A DNA stretch of 64,000 nucleotides. Origin: Gabonibacter massiliensis. Lineage in GTDB: Bacteria > Bacteroidota > Bacteroidia > Bacteroidales > Marinifilaceae. Made by a program: the position numbers and the translations under genes. Below are positions 17,318-25,727 of this stretch, piece after piece. The stretch lies in NCBI GenBank assembly GCA_001487125.1, contig LN913013.1, forward strand, positions 1,467,110 through 1,531,109, in the 5' to 3' direction. The notes below the pieces were generated by a model, which saw only the letters and a list, made by a program, of their open reading frames with translations, ran no database searches and was not told the DNA's origin. The stretch's first letter is position 1. Every line of letters begins with the position of its first letter.

Positions 17318-18694
17318 TCAATCAAACACGATGACAGAAGGAAACCAATAGGTATCTTCATTCTCTTTCGTGTAGAATATTTTCTCCTTTTCTTGTCCGC
17401 TTTTGCCATCAACAACATAAATAGCCGTATTCAAATAATGAGTACTATAACCGTCTTCCGTATACGTGATATAAAGATCCCCGGTTCTCGGATTCACCTT
17501 TAACGCCGATCCGTACACGGAAAGATCCGCAGAAGGAGCCGAATAAAATTTTGCAGCTTTGCGGGAAACGACATCGAATTTCCAAATCTCTTTTCCGTAT
17601 ATACTCCATCCTTCTTTCTTCTCTTTGGCAAAGAACAGGGTTTCTCCATCCGTAGAAACAGCGAAAGTCGCAGGTCTGTACGAAGAGGAACGATCATAAT
17701 AGACGGAAATATCATCGCCCAAAACAGTTCTCTCTACTTTTAAGCTTCGTACATCGATCTTCACCAACTCGTTCTCATTGGTTGCCCATAAAGAACCGTC
17801 TTTCGTCTGCACAAAACCGGATTTTCCTGCTCCCAATTCTTTTACGAAAGCAAGATCGGATGCTCTGTATACTTTTATCTTTCCATTGTTGATCAAAAAA
17901 ACATACTCTCCGGCCTTAAGGATATCACCACAATACGTATCATCATTCAGATAATTTTTATCCATCCCCTCCAACCGCTCGCCCAAACTCAAAGAAGTGA
18001 GATTTACCTTCAAGGCCCCGTGATTCGTTGTCAACACGCCCGTAGTCTTGTCTACGATACAAAAATTATATGCTTGACCGTTCATTCCAATCGGTTCGTT
18101 TTCATCGTCTTCGATTCTGGCTTCTTCCTTAAAATCCATGATATTTACGCGAGAAAGAAAGCATTCCTGTTTCGAAACGAGATACATCTTTCCCTCAAAA
18201 ACGACGCCATTCGTGGTCGTCTTTCCCAAGTTCTTCCCCGTATTGTTTGTCTCAAAAACAGTTTGCGACCATGTCTTTTTTTTATAATAATTTACACTTC
18301 CGGGATCAGGATATTTTCCTTCATTCACCACGTAAAAACCTCCCGCATACTTCCGGACATCCACAGCAAATGAAATCCGGTCCCGACCCACCTTATTGCT
18401 TACCGCAAACTCCACGGTATAGGTACCGAGCATCGTGGCATCAAACGTATAGCTCTTCTCTTCCGAAACCCGTTTACCATTTATTTTCCACTCATAGCTT
18501 ATAACTTCCGTCTCTTTCACCGCAGGAGTTATCACGAAATTTTCTCCCTGTGCAACAATGGTATCACCGGATATTCCCATATTTTCAATTTTCGGAGCAG
18601 AAGAAACGTCATCTTTTTCACAAGCGACCAAAAGAGACATAACAATTCCCGTAAAAAGGCATAATTTACCGAACCATAAACTCAATTTTTTCAT
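17318..18694 (-). CDS. DUF5074 surface lipoprotein with PKD-like and beta-propeller regions, under a cobalamin riboswitch
   Basis: A 458-residue lipoprotein: signal sequence and lipobox LLVAC (Cys25) followed by the surface-export-type EKDD, then a PKD/Ig-like domain (about residues 45-110, YEWKINGKRVSEEKSYTF) and a propeller-like region of repeated strands (VNEGKYPDPGSVNYY, GKMYLVSKQE, DGSLWATNENELVKID, YITYTEDGYSTHYLNTAIYVVDGKSG). DUF5074 proteins are often encoded in cobalamin-transport loci, and BtuG, the cobalamin-binding partner of BtuB, is a propeller lipoprotein of this general kind. A B12 riboswitch precedes the gene, so a surface cobamide-binding role is the best inference. No btuB, btuF or btuCD gene is nearby. 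The start at 18694 gives a proper signal peptide. Confidence 0.82.
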   Translation of the reverse strand: MKKLSLWFGKLCLFTGIVMSLLVACEKDDVSSAPKIENMGISGDTIVAQGENFVITPAVKETEVISYEWKINGKRVSEEKSYTFDATMLGTYTVEFAVSNKVGRDRISFAVDVRKYAGGFYVVNEGKYPDPGSVNYYKKKTWSQTVFETNNTGKNLGKTTTNGVVFEGKMYLVSKQECFLSRVNIMDFKEEARIEDDENEPIGMNGQAYNFCIVDKTTGVLTTNHGALKVNLTSLSLGERLEGMDKNYLNDDTYCGDILKAGEYVFLINNGKIKVYRASDLAFVKELGAGKSGFVQTKDGSLWATNENELVKIDVRSLKVERTVLGDDISVYYDRSSSYRPATFAVSTDGETLFFAKEKKEGWSIYGKEIWKFDVVSRKAAKFYSAPSADLSVYGSALKVNPRTGDLYITYTEDGYSTHYLNTAIYVVDGKSGQEKEKIFYTKENEDTYWFPSVIVFD

Positions 18695-18723
18695 TTTCAA
18701 TTTTTTGTTAATTAATAAATAAA

Positions 18724-18879
18724 TCATATGTCATTACATACATAGGCTTCCGTATCTTCACGAAATCTCCCGTACACGAAAAATGATTCTGACACGGCAA
18801 ATTCTTTTTCGACCGGCAAATAAAAATCTTGACAGCATATCTGTAAAATTACTTCCGTCTTACTCCCGAAACGGTCCAT
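18724..18879 (-). CDS. Possible small protein in the riboswitch leader
   Basis: Between the B12 box and the DUF5074 gene a minus-strand frame runs from ATG 18879 (MDRFGSKTEVILQICCQDF) to a stop at 18724, 51 residues, with no gap before the next open frame. Its residues look protein-like and its end lies 29 bases before the DUF5074 start. It may instead be untranslated leader. No family recognised. Confidence 0.3.
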   Translation of the reverse strand: MDRFGSKTEVILQICCQDFYLPVEKEFAVSESFFVYGRFREDTEAYVCNDI

Positions 18880-18884
18880 AACAA

Positions 18885-19055
18885 TATTCGGCAGGTTTTC
18901 TGGCTCTCTTCTCATCCGTTTACCTTCCCATTCCGATAGGAATAGTGGTCAGAAGTAGAATGAATACCGAAGATTACAGCTGCGGGTACAGCTCCCGATT
19001 CCAACGGGATTCCCTCTCAGGTCGTCTTAACAGATCACACCTTCACCTAAAATCA
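18885..19055 (-). ncRNA. Cobalamin (B12) riboswitch
   Basis: On the minus strand the conserved parts occur in order: GAGAGGGAATCCCG, then GCTGTACCCGCAGCTGTAATC (the CCCGC-ACTGT-like core at about 18970-18995), then further downstream the B12 box GCCAGAAAACCTGCC (18890-18905). Size and order match the cobalamin riboswitch family. It lies in the leader of the DUF5074 lipoprotein gene, about 190 bases before its start, and should lower expression when cobalamin is plentiful. The edges are approximate. Confidence 0.92.
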
Positions 19056-19058
19056 GCT

Positions 19059-19066
19059 CAAAAATA
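19059..19066 (-). promoter_or_regulatory. -7 box for the cobalamin riboswitch transcript
   Basis: TATTTTTG on the minus strand matches the Bacteroidetes -7 consensus. The transcript would begin almost exactly at the first base of the aptamer. A clear -33 TTTG was not found. Confidence 0.45.
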
Positions 19067-19259
19067 ATTATTTATTAACAATAAATGAGCCTTTTGATGA
19101 TTTTTTTTATTCATTTTCCCTCTTATCGTTTACAATCAAACCCTTATATTGCATGCCGACAAAAGCATCCGCCGCAGCAAAGTATTGAACTCCACATCAC
19201 GAGAACATTTATTTTGATTATTTATCTTGTAAAGCAAGATTTCTTCCGAATAAATTCCA

Positions 19260-19267
19260 TATCTTTG
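19260..19267 (+). promoter_or_regulatory. -7 box for metK
   Basis: TATCTTTG fits the TAnnTTTG consensus. It predicts a transcript start near 19274, a few bases before the probable SAM-II aptamer and about 185 bases upstream of the metK ATG. The -33 element is not obvious. Confidence 0.5.
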
Positions 19268-19277
19268 TCTCCGAAAA

Positions 19278-19335
19278 AAGTGGAAAGATTTGGCTGATTG
19301 CAACCACGGAAAAAAAGTGCTAAAACGCGAACCGA
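19278..19335 (+). ncRNA. Probable SAM-II riboswitch in the metK leader
   Basis: The leader holds the SAM-II core in order: GTGG (19280-19283), AAAGATTTGG, ATTGCAA, CCAC pairing back to GTGG (19304-19307), an A-rich spacer, and GCTAAAACG (19319-19327). These correspond to the P1 stem, the GAUUU and UUGCAA loop strands and the 3' GCUAAA strand of the SAM-II pseudoknot. The family is known from Alphaproteobacteria and Bacteroidetes methionine genes. Placement directly after a -7 box and ahead of the SAM synthetase gene supports it. The pseudoknot pairing itself was not clearly resolved by eye. Confidence 0.65.
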
Positions 19336-19459
19336 TTCTGATTCAACCATCCATGTACTTTCCGTTGACAAATAACAATTAAATGTATGTGATTGAAGGA
19401 TTAACAACCTCAAAATCACGACACGAAATGGTTTAATCAAAAATTAACTTATAATCAGT

Positions 19460-20749
19460 ATGGGATATTTATTTACTTCAGAATCCGTATCCGAAGGCCA
19501 TCCGGATAAGGTGGCCGATCAGATCTCAGATGCGATTCTCGACAAGATCATCGCCTTCGACCCCAATGCGAAAGTAGCCTGCGAGACGTTAGTCACAACA
19601 GGACAAACCGTCATTGCCGGAGAGATAAAAACCAACACCTACGTAGACGTCCAACAAATCGCCCGCGATGTGATCAACCGCATCGGTTACACGAAAAGCG
19701 AGTACATGTTTGACGGAAACAGTTGTGGCGTACTAAGTGCCATTCATGAACAATCACCCGACATCAACCGGGGAGTGGTAAGAGAGGATCCGATGGAACA
19801 AGGGGCCGGAGATCAAGGCATGATGTTCGGGTATGCCTGTAACGAAACAGACAACTATATGCCTTTGTCTTTAGAATTATCACACCTTTTATTATACGAG
19901 TTGGCACGGATTCGGAAAGAAAAGGAGAAAATGACTTACCTTCGTCCCGATTCCAAATCGCAAGTAACCATCGAATACGGAGACAATAATAAACCGTTAC
20001 GGATTCACACGATCGTGATTTCCACCCAGCATGACGAATTTATTCATCCCGAAAAACAAACACTTGAAGCGCAATTAACCGCAGATGCAGAAATGGTTAA
20101 CCAAATCCGGCAGGATATCATTCACGTCCTTTTACCGAGAGTGAAAGCTCAATTGCCGGAGCGGGTACAAGCTCTTTTCGATGAAAATCTAATTTTACAT
20201 GTCAATCCGACCGGAAAATTCGTAATCGGGGGTCCTCATGGAGATACCGGCGTTACCGGAAGAAAAATCATTGTAGACACCTACGGAGGTAAAGGTGCAC
20301 ACGGGGGAGGTGCCTTTTCGGGAAAAGATCCATCCAAGGTAGACCGTTCTGCAGCCTACGCCGCTCGCCACATCGCTAAAAATATGGTTGCCGCCGGAAT
20401 TGCCGACGAAATTCTGATCCAGATCTCTTACGCCATCGGCATAGCCAAACCAGTCGGTATCTTCGTGAATACTTACGGAACAGCAAAAATAAATTTGAAC
20501 GACTCCGACATTGCCCGGAAAATAGAAGAGATTTTCGATCTGCGCCCGAAAGCCATAGAAGAGCGTTTGAAACTCCGCAACCCGATATATTTGGAAACCG
20601 CAAGTTACGGTCATATGGGACGTACACCCCGTATGGTAAAAAAAACATACTCCTCGAACTATTGGCCGACGATCGAGAAAGAAGTAGAACTATTCACGTG
20701 GGAAAAATTAGATTACGTGGAGACAATCCGTAAAGCGTTCCAATTGTAG
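19460..20749 (+). CDS. metK: S-adenosylmethionine synthetase
   Basis: Makes S-adenosylmethionine from methionine and ATP in the cytoplasm. The 429-residue protein begins [18 protein letters not shown], carrying the metal/ATP-binding GHPDK (residues 13-17), followed by [12 protein letters not shown] and the phosphate-binding loop [16 protein letters not shown]. The length and the central insertion are typical of Bacteroidetes MetK. A long leader with a probable SAM-II riboswitch points to feedback control by its own product. The gene stands alone. Confidence 0.97.
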   Translation: MGYLFTSESVSEGHPDKVADQISDAILDKIIAFDPNAKVACETLVTTGQTVIAGEIKTNTYVDVQQIARDVINRIGYTKSEYMFDGNSCGVLSAIHEQSPDINRGVVREDPMEQGAGDQGMMFGYACNETDNYMPLSLELSHLLLYELARIRKEKEKMTYLRPDSKSQVTIEYGDNNKPLRIHTIVISTQHDEFIHPEKQTLEAQLTADAEMVNQIRQDIIHVLLPRVKAQLPERVQALFDENLILHVNPTGKFVIGGPHGDTGVTGRKIIVDTYGGKGAHGGGAFSGKDPSKVDRSAAYAARHIAKNMVAAGIADEILIQISYAIGIAKPVGIFVNTYGTAKINLNDSDIARKIEEIFDLRPKAIEERLKLRNPIYLETASYGHMGRTPRMVKKTYSSNYWPTIEKEVELFTWEKLDYVETIRKAFQL

Positions 20750-20763
20750 ATTAAATATAATTA

Positions 20764-20830
20764 CTAATTTAATGATTGGGTGATTAAAAAAGATCGATGA
20801 TTGTAGATTTTAAAATTCAAGATCAGGAAT
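20764..20830. repeat. Copy of a dispersed GATT-rich intergenic repeat
   Basis: The stretch after metK contains AATGATTGGGTGATT and GATTGTAGATTTTAAAATTC, similar in wording to intergenic stretches at 24.1, 44.8, 46.0 and 56.3 kb. It is degenerate and non-coding. Confidence 0.4.
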
Positions 20831-20895
20831 CCGATCGTAAGTCATAAATTATTTTTTAATGTCAAAGACCGGACGAGTTGAAGTCTTTAAATAAT

Positions 20896-20930
20896 AAAGT
20901 CGGCTAAAATCAGCCGACTTTATTTATTTT
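20896..20930. terminator. Bidirectional terminator between metK and the Zn-protease gene
   Basis: A perfect 10-base-pair stem AAAGTCGGCT / AGCCGACTTT (20896-20905 with 20912-20921) is flanked by T-rich sequence on the plus strand (ATTTATTTT) and A-rich sequence on the other side. It lies 7 bases from the stop of the minus-strand gene at 20929. Confidence 0.85.
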
Positions 20931-21639
20931 AATTTCTACGTCCCAAATAAATCATGACGTAATAGAGTAAGGTAGCTAAAGAGGATAAAGCAGCTATCAC
21001 ATAGGTATAAGCTGCCCACTTCAACGCATCGAAAGCATATCCCTGAGTTTGGTTATCGGTAATTCCCGAGGAACGTAACCACACCAAAGCCCTGTGACTG
21101 GCATCGATCTCCACGGGTAGGGTGACAAAACTAAATAGAGTGATCGTGGCAAACAAACAGATGCCAATCAACAATAAACTGGGAAAAGTATTTACCATCA
21201 ATATACCGGCCAACAAAATCCATTGTACCCAATGAGAGGCAAAGCTGACAACAGGTACCAAAGAAGAACGCAATTTCAACATTTGATAAGCCTTCGCATG
21301 CTGTAAAGCATGACCGCATTCATGCGCGGCAACGGCAGCGGCAGCAATATTGGCTCCATAGTAAACCTCCTTACTCAGGTTAATGGTCTTATCCGCGGGA
21401 TTATAATGATCGGTCAGCTGTCCTTCAACACTCCCGATCTTCACCCCTTGTATCCCATTATCCCGTAACATTTTCTCAACTACATCTTTTCCCGTCATTC
21501 CATTCGCCGTGGGAATATTCGAATATTTTTTAAATCTGCTTTTCAATTGCTGGCTAATCAACCAGCTTAACAAAGTAAATCCAATAAATATTACCCAAAT
21601 CCAAATATCGGGTCTCATCGCTGTTTCTGTCATATACAT
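20929..21639 (-). CDS. Membrane zinc metallopeptidase (Zn_peptidase_2 / YugP family)
   Basis: A 236-residue integral membrane protein with a neutral zinc metallopeptidase motif HECGH at residues 106-110, just after the AAVAA stretch typical of the YugP family. Membrane helices are seen at about 11-29, 128-145, 152-178 and 210-232, so the active site lies by the membrane. The physiological substrate is unknown; general membrane-protein turnover is a guess. Start codons at residues 1, 3 and 8 are all possible. It is transcribed alone, away from fusA2. Confidence 0.87.
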   Translation of the reverse strand: MYMTETAMRPDIWIWVIFIGFTLLSWLISQQLKSRFKKYSNIPTANGMTGKDVVEKMLRDNGIQGVKIGSVEGQLTDHYNPADKTINLSKEVYYGANIAAAAVAAHECGHALQHAKAYQMLKLRSSLVPVVSFASHWVQWILLAGILMVNTFPSLLLIGICLFATITLFSFVTLPVEIDASHRALVWLRSSGITDNQTQGYAFDALKWAAYTYVIAALSSLATLLYYVMIYLGRRN

Positions 21640-21855
21640 TTAAAATTTTGATTCTACTAATGGCATACAAAAAACACGCCAAATTATTTTTGTCATGTTT
21701 TCCTGACAAAAATATAGCATTCCTCTCATATTACATACTATTTTCACCAAGAATGACATTAACTATTGTATTTTAATAAAAACTTTACTACTTTGTGATC
21801 GTTGAATCTTTATGAGATTATTTGTAATATAAATATTAACTTTAAAGGTATTACA

Positions 21856-24012
21856 ATGAAAACCTATAAACCAAACGAAATTAAGAACATTGCCTTAGTG
21901 GGTAGCTCCGGTTCGGGCAAGACCACGTTGGCAGAAGCCATGATGTATGAAGGCGGGGTCATCCCGCGCAGAGGTAGCGTTAGTGCCAAAAACACCTCAT
22001 CCGACTATCGTCCGGTAGAGCAAGAATACGGTTCATCCGTATTTCCTGCCGTGCTATACACGGAATGGAAAGAGCACAAGCTCAATTTCATAGACACTCC
22101 GGGTGCTGACGACTTTGTCGGTGGAGTTATCTCTGCGCTAAATGTTGTCGACGCCGGGGTAATGGTCATAAATGCCGTAAGAGGTGTCGAGGTCGGAACG
22201 GAAATCATTAGCCGTCATGCCAAAAAACTCAACAAGCCATTGATTTTTGTTATCAATCAATTAGATCACGAAAAATCCAATTTCGAACATACGGTGGAAC
22301 AAGCCAAAGCCGCTTTCGGTTCTAAAGTCGTTCTGGTTCAATACCCGGTAAACCAAGGTACCGGTTTCAATAAAGTCATTGATGTGTTAAAGATGGAGAT
22401 GTACCAATGGAAACCTGAAGGAGGAAAACCGGACGTACTTCCCATTCCCGCGGAAGAAGAAGAAAAAGCCAACGAATTACACAACGCACTGATCGAGGCC
22501 GCCGCAGAAAATGACGAAAACCTGATGGAATTATTTTTCGAAAAGGGCAGCCTGACAGAAGACGAGATGCGCTCAGGCATCCGGAAGGGCTTGGTAAACC
22601 GCGACATGTTCCCCGTATTCTGCGTATCTGCTGAAAAAGACATGTGTGTACGCCGATTCATGGAATTCCTTATCAACGTCGCTCCGAAAGCCAATGAAAT
22701 GCCTCCGTCCGTTACGGTAGAGGGTGTCGCAGTTCCTTATGACGAGAAAGGCCCGACCTCTCTTTACATGTTTAACACCACCGTCGAGCCGCATTTGGGC
22801 GAAGTTATCTACTTCAAGGTAGCTTCCGGTACCATCCACGAAGGAGACGACCTTTACAACGTAAATACAGACACGAAAGAACGTATATCCCAACTCTACG
22901 TCGTCGCCGGAAAGAACCGGACAAAGGTGACCGAACTGATGGCCGGCGACATCGGGGCAACCGTGAAATTGAAAAATACAGGAAACGGGGATACGTTAAA
23001 CACAAAAGACTGCGATTACCAATTCGCCCGAATCGTTTATCCGAACCCGCGCTTCAGGACGGCAGTAAAAGCCGTCAATAACAGCGACGATGAAAAACTG
23101 GCAGAGGTTTTACAACGGATCCACCAGGAAGACCCCACTTTCAACGTGGAGTATTCGAAAGAATTAAAACAGATGATTATCTCCGGACAGGGAGAATTCC
23201 ATCTGAACACCATGAAATGGCGTATCGAACATAACGATAAAATCGAAATTGAATTCATCCCCCCCAAAATACCTTACCGGGAGACCATCACCAAATACTC
23301 GTACGCCGATTATCGGCATAAAAAACAATCCGGAGGAGCCGGACAATTCGGAGAGGTTCACCTGGTCATTGAACCCTATACCGAAGGAATGCCAGATCCG
23401 GTATCTTACAAGATCAATAATGTCGACACCAAAATGTCGATTAAAGACAAGGAAGAAGTAGATTTACCGTGGGGGGGGGAACTCGTATTTTACAACTGTA
23501 TTGTCGGAGGTGTTATCGAGGCCCGCTTTATGCCTGCTATCTTGAAAGGTATTATGGAAAAAATGGAAGAAGGTCCGCTAACCGGATCCTATGCCCGCGA
23601 TATTCGGGTATGTGTATACGACGGGAAGATGCATCCCGTGGATTCCAATGAAATCTCGTTCAAATTAGCCGGACGTAACGCTTTCAGCACGGCCTTCAAA
23701 CAGGCTAATCCCAAGATATTGGAACCGATCTATGATGTCGAGGTCCTCGTGCCGGATGATTGCATGGGCGACGTAATGGGAGATTTACAAACACGTCGGG
23801 CTATTATCATGGGAATGGAAGCCGATTCGGGATTTCAGAAGCTAATGGCAAAAGTACCCCTGAAAGAGATGCAACGCTATTCAACCGCTTTAAGCTCTAT
23901 TACCGGTGGTCGTGCAACCTTCACGATGAGTTTCTCCGGTTATGAAAAAGTTCCGGGAGAGATCCAGGAAGAGCTGCTTAAGGCATACCACGAAGAGGAA
24001 GCCGACGAATAG
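21856..24012 (+). CDS. fusA2: Elongation factor G paralogue EF-G2
   Basis: A translation-factor GTPase paralogue of 718 residues with the EF-G domain order. The P-loop is GSSGSGKTT (16-24) in place of the usual AHIDAGKTT; switch I lacks the RGITI motif (EQEYGSSVFPA at 55-65); switch II reads DTPGADDF (80-87), with Ala84 where canonical EF-G has the catalytic histidine; the base-recognition motif is NQLD (134-137) instead of NKxD. These traits match the Bacteroides EF-G2 class, reported to support translocation without GTP hydrolysis and to help in starvation and gut colonisation. The start MKTYKPNEIKNIA at 21856 fits homologues better than the open frame from 21802. Confidence 0.92.
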   Translation: MKTYKPNEIKNIALVGSSGSGKTTLAEAMMYEGGVIPRRGSVSAKNTSSDYRPVEQEYGSSVFPAVLYTEWKEHKLNFIDTPGADDFVGGVISALNVVDAGVMVINAVRGVEVGTEIISRHAKKLNKPLIFVINQLDHEKSNFEHTVEQAKAAFGSKVVLVQYPVNQGTGFNKVIDVLKMEMYQWKPEGGKPDVLPIPAEEEEKANELHNALIEAAAENDENLMELFFEKGSLTEDEMRSGIRKGLVNRDMFPVFCVSAEKDMCVRRFMEFLINVAPKANEMPPSVTVEGVAVPYDEKGPTSLYMFNTTVEPHLGEVIYFKVASGTIHEGDDLYNVNTDTKERISQLYVVAGKNRTKVTELMAGDIGATVKLKNTGNGDTLNTKDCDYQFARIVYPNPRFRTAVKAVNNSDDEKLAEVLQRIHQEDPTFNVEYSKELKQMIISGQGEFHLNTMKWRIEHNDKIEIEFIPPKIPYRETITKYSYADYRHKKQSGGAGQFGEVHLVIEPYTEGMPDPVSYKINNVDTKMSIKDKEEVDLPWGGELVFYNCIVGGVIEARFMPAILKGIMEKMEEGPLTGSYARDIRVCVYDGKMHPVDSNEISFKLAGRNAFSTAFKQANPKILEPIYDVEVLVPDDCMGDVMGDLQTRRAIIMGMEADSGFQKLMAKVPLKEMQRYSTALSSITGGRATFTMSFSGYEKVPGEIQEELLKAYHEEEADE

Positions 24013-24037
24013 TGATGAACCCTTTTCGAACCGTACG

Positions 24038-24073
24038 AAGAGCTATCCCGGCATTTGGGGATAGCTCTTTCCG
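24038..24073 (+). terminator. Terminator after fusA2
   Basis: A 12-base-pair stem AAGAGCTATCCC / GGGATAGCTCTT (24038-24049 with 24058-24069) sits 26 bases after the stop; the following T-run is short (TTT then CCG). Confidence 0.7.
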
Positions 24074-24255
24074 ATTTCAAATGCAAGACAAGAATTAGAG
24101 ATCGAGAGATTAAAAGATTGGGGGAGGCATGGATTGGGAGGAGGATTTTAGATTTATGCTTTAAAGAGGGAAAATTCAGAACCATCATCATAAATCTAAA
24201 ATTACTTTCGGGCTTTACGCACCTCCGAATCAATTGCAAATTGATTCGGATTTTC

Positions 24256-24263
24256 TATTTTTG
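24256..24263 (+). promoter_or_regulatory. -7 box for rsmE
   Basis: TATTTTTG fits the Bacteroidetes -7 consensus and a TTGC (24234-24237) lies about 18 bases upstream as a weak -33 box. The predicted start near 24270 leaves a 16-base leader. Confidence 0.5.
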
Positions 24264-24285
24264 CATCATCAATAAATCTAAAATT

Positions 24286-24990
24286 ATGCATCTGTTTTAT
24301 ACTCCGGATATTGATGGAGAAAAATACATTTTGTCGGAAGAGGAGTCCAAACATTGTATTAAAGTTCTCCGGCTGGAAACGGGCCATGAAGTACATCTGA
24401 TTGACGGACGTGGCGGTTTTTACCGATGCGAGATCATCCGAGCTGACATCAAACGTTGCGAGGTTCGTTGTATCGAGAAAAAAGAGAATTACGGAAAAAG
24501 AAATTTTCATCTTCACATTGCCATCGCTCCGACCAAAAACATAGAACGTATGGAATGGTTTTTAGAAAAATGCACGGAGATCGGGATTGATGAGATTACC
24601 CCTCTCCTATGCGATCATTCCGAACGGAAAATAATCAAACCGGATCGTTTGGAAAAAGTCATCGTTTCCGCCATGAAACAATCTTTAAAGGCCTACCGCC
24701 CCGTATTGAATCCGTTGACAGAATTCCAAACTTTTATAGCAAAAGAGCGGAACGGGGTAAAATATATCGCCCACTGTGAAGAAGGAGACAAAAAAAGGTT
24801 AGACGAGGTATACTCCCCGGAAAGTAATGCCACGATATTAATCGGACCGGAAGGCGATTTCTCAAAAAAAGAAATTCTCTCGGCTTTTTCTCATCATTTT
24901 ATCCCTATCACGTTAGGTAAGAGCCGATTACGAACAGAAACCGCCGGGATAGTAGCCTGTCACAGCATCAACTTCATAAACCGGATATGA
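24286..24990 (+). CDS. rsmE: 16S rRNA (uracil(1498)-N3)-methyltransferase
   Basis: Methylates N3 of U1498 of 16S rRNA in the 30S subunit using SAM. The start MHLFYTPDIDG at 24286 gives 234 residues, the family length. The N-terminal PUA-like part (HCIKVLRLETGHEVHLIDGRG) and the SPOUT-type knot with ILIGPEGDFSKKE and LGKSRLRTETAG are intact. Its stop is 2 bases from the stop of the convergent ogt gene. Confidence 0.95.
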   Translation: MHLFYTPDIDGEKYILSEEESKHCIKVLRLETGHEVHLIDGRGGFYRCEIIRADIKRCEVRCIEKKENYGKRNFHLHIAIAPTKNIERMEWFLEKCTEIGIDEITPLLCDHSERKIIKPDRLEKVIVSAMKQSLKAYRPVLNPLTEFQTFIAKERNGVKYIAHCEEGDKKRLDEVYSPESNATILIGPEGDFSKKEILSAFSHHFIPITLGKSRLRTETAGIVACHSINFINRI

Positions 24991-24992
24991 TA

Positions 24993-25469
24993 TTACAGCC
25001 ACTCGATGCCCTCTATCCGCAACAATTTCATTTTCACCTCCAGACCTCCCGTGTAACCGGTCAGCTTACCTCCGGCCCCGACCACCCGATGGCAGGGGAT
25101 AAAAACAGGAAGCGGATTACGGCCATTCGCCATCCCGACCGCACGACAAGCATTCTTATCTCCGGCCCTCTCGGCCAATTCGCCATAAGTGATCGTATAC
25201 CCGTAAGGTATCGACCTTAAGAGTTCCCATATTTTCATTTGAAAGAGGGTCCCTTCCGGGGCTAAAGGTAAATCAAACACTTGAAGACGTTTATCGAAAT
25301 AAGCGTCTAACTGACTTTTAGCTTCTCGAATCAGGGGAGTCTCTTTCATTTCAATCTCAGCCGGAGCCAACGATACCCGATCTCCTAACCATAACCGGAC
25401 CAACCTCCCGTCCTTTTCAACAAGATAGTATTTTCCGATCAAACCGTTATAAGCGTATTTTGCTTGCAT
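24993..25469 (-). CDS. ogt: Methylated-DNA--protein-cysteine methyltransferase
   Basis: Suicidal DNA repair protein that removes O6-alkyl groups from guanine onto its own cysteine. The 158-residue protein has the C-terminal ATase fold with the YGYTITYGELAERAG helix, arginine-containing ACRAVGMANGRNP and the active-site motif IPCHRVV (Cys126). The N-terminal domain is short as in Ogt-type proteins. It converges with rsmE with no terminator between them. Confidence 0.94.
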   Translation of the reverse strand: MQAKYAYNGLIGKYYLVEKDGRLVRLWLGDRVSLAPAEIEMKETPLIREAKSQLDAYFDKRLQVFDLPLAPEGTLFQMKIWELLRSIPYGYTITYGELAERAGDKNACRAVGMANGRNPLPVFIPCHRVVGAGGKLTGYTGGLEVKMKLLRIEGIEWL

Positions 25470-25648
25470 AAATCAATTTTTACGTTTTAAAGATACTACT
25501 TTTATTTACAATCGGAATATTCATTCGTCCTTTTTCAACCTCATCCCTATTTCTGATTCCGTCGGTCCGAACAGAAAAACAACAATTCTAAAAATATGGA
25601 ACATATCTCTCCCGAATTAAAAAGGATTTTATATTTTTGTACCGGTAG

Positions 25649-25682
25649 AAAAAGAGTCCCGTAACGATTTAAAGACTCTTTT
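25649..25682 (+). other. Hairpin in the leader of the helicase gene
   Basis: AAAAGAGTC and GACTCTTTT form a 9-base-pair stem with a 15-base loop, starting about 10 bases after a TATTTTTG box (25632-25639). It resembles a small terminator in the 5' leader, 45 bases before the GTG start. Its role is not known. Confidence 0.4.
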
Positions 25683-25727
25683 CCAAAAGAAATTCGGAAG
25701 AAAATCTCTTCCCTGAAAAAAATTATC

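Noticed and set aside
19085-19297. A 70-codon plus-strand frame between the two riboswitches
   Set aside because: It runs through the metK -7 box and the SAM-II-like aptamer and has no coding character.
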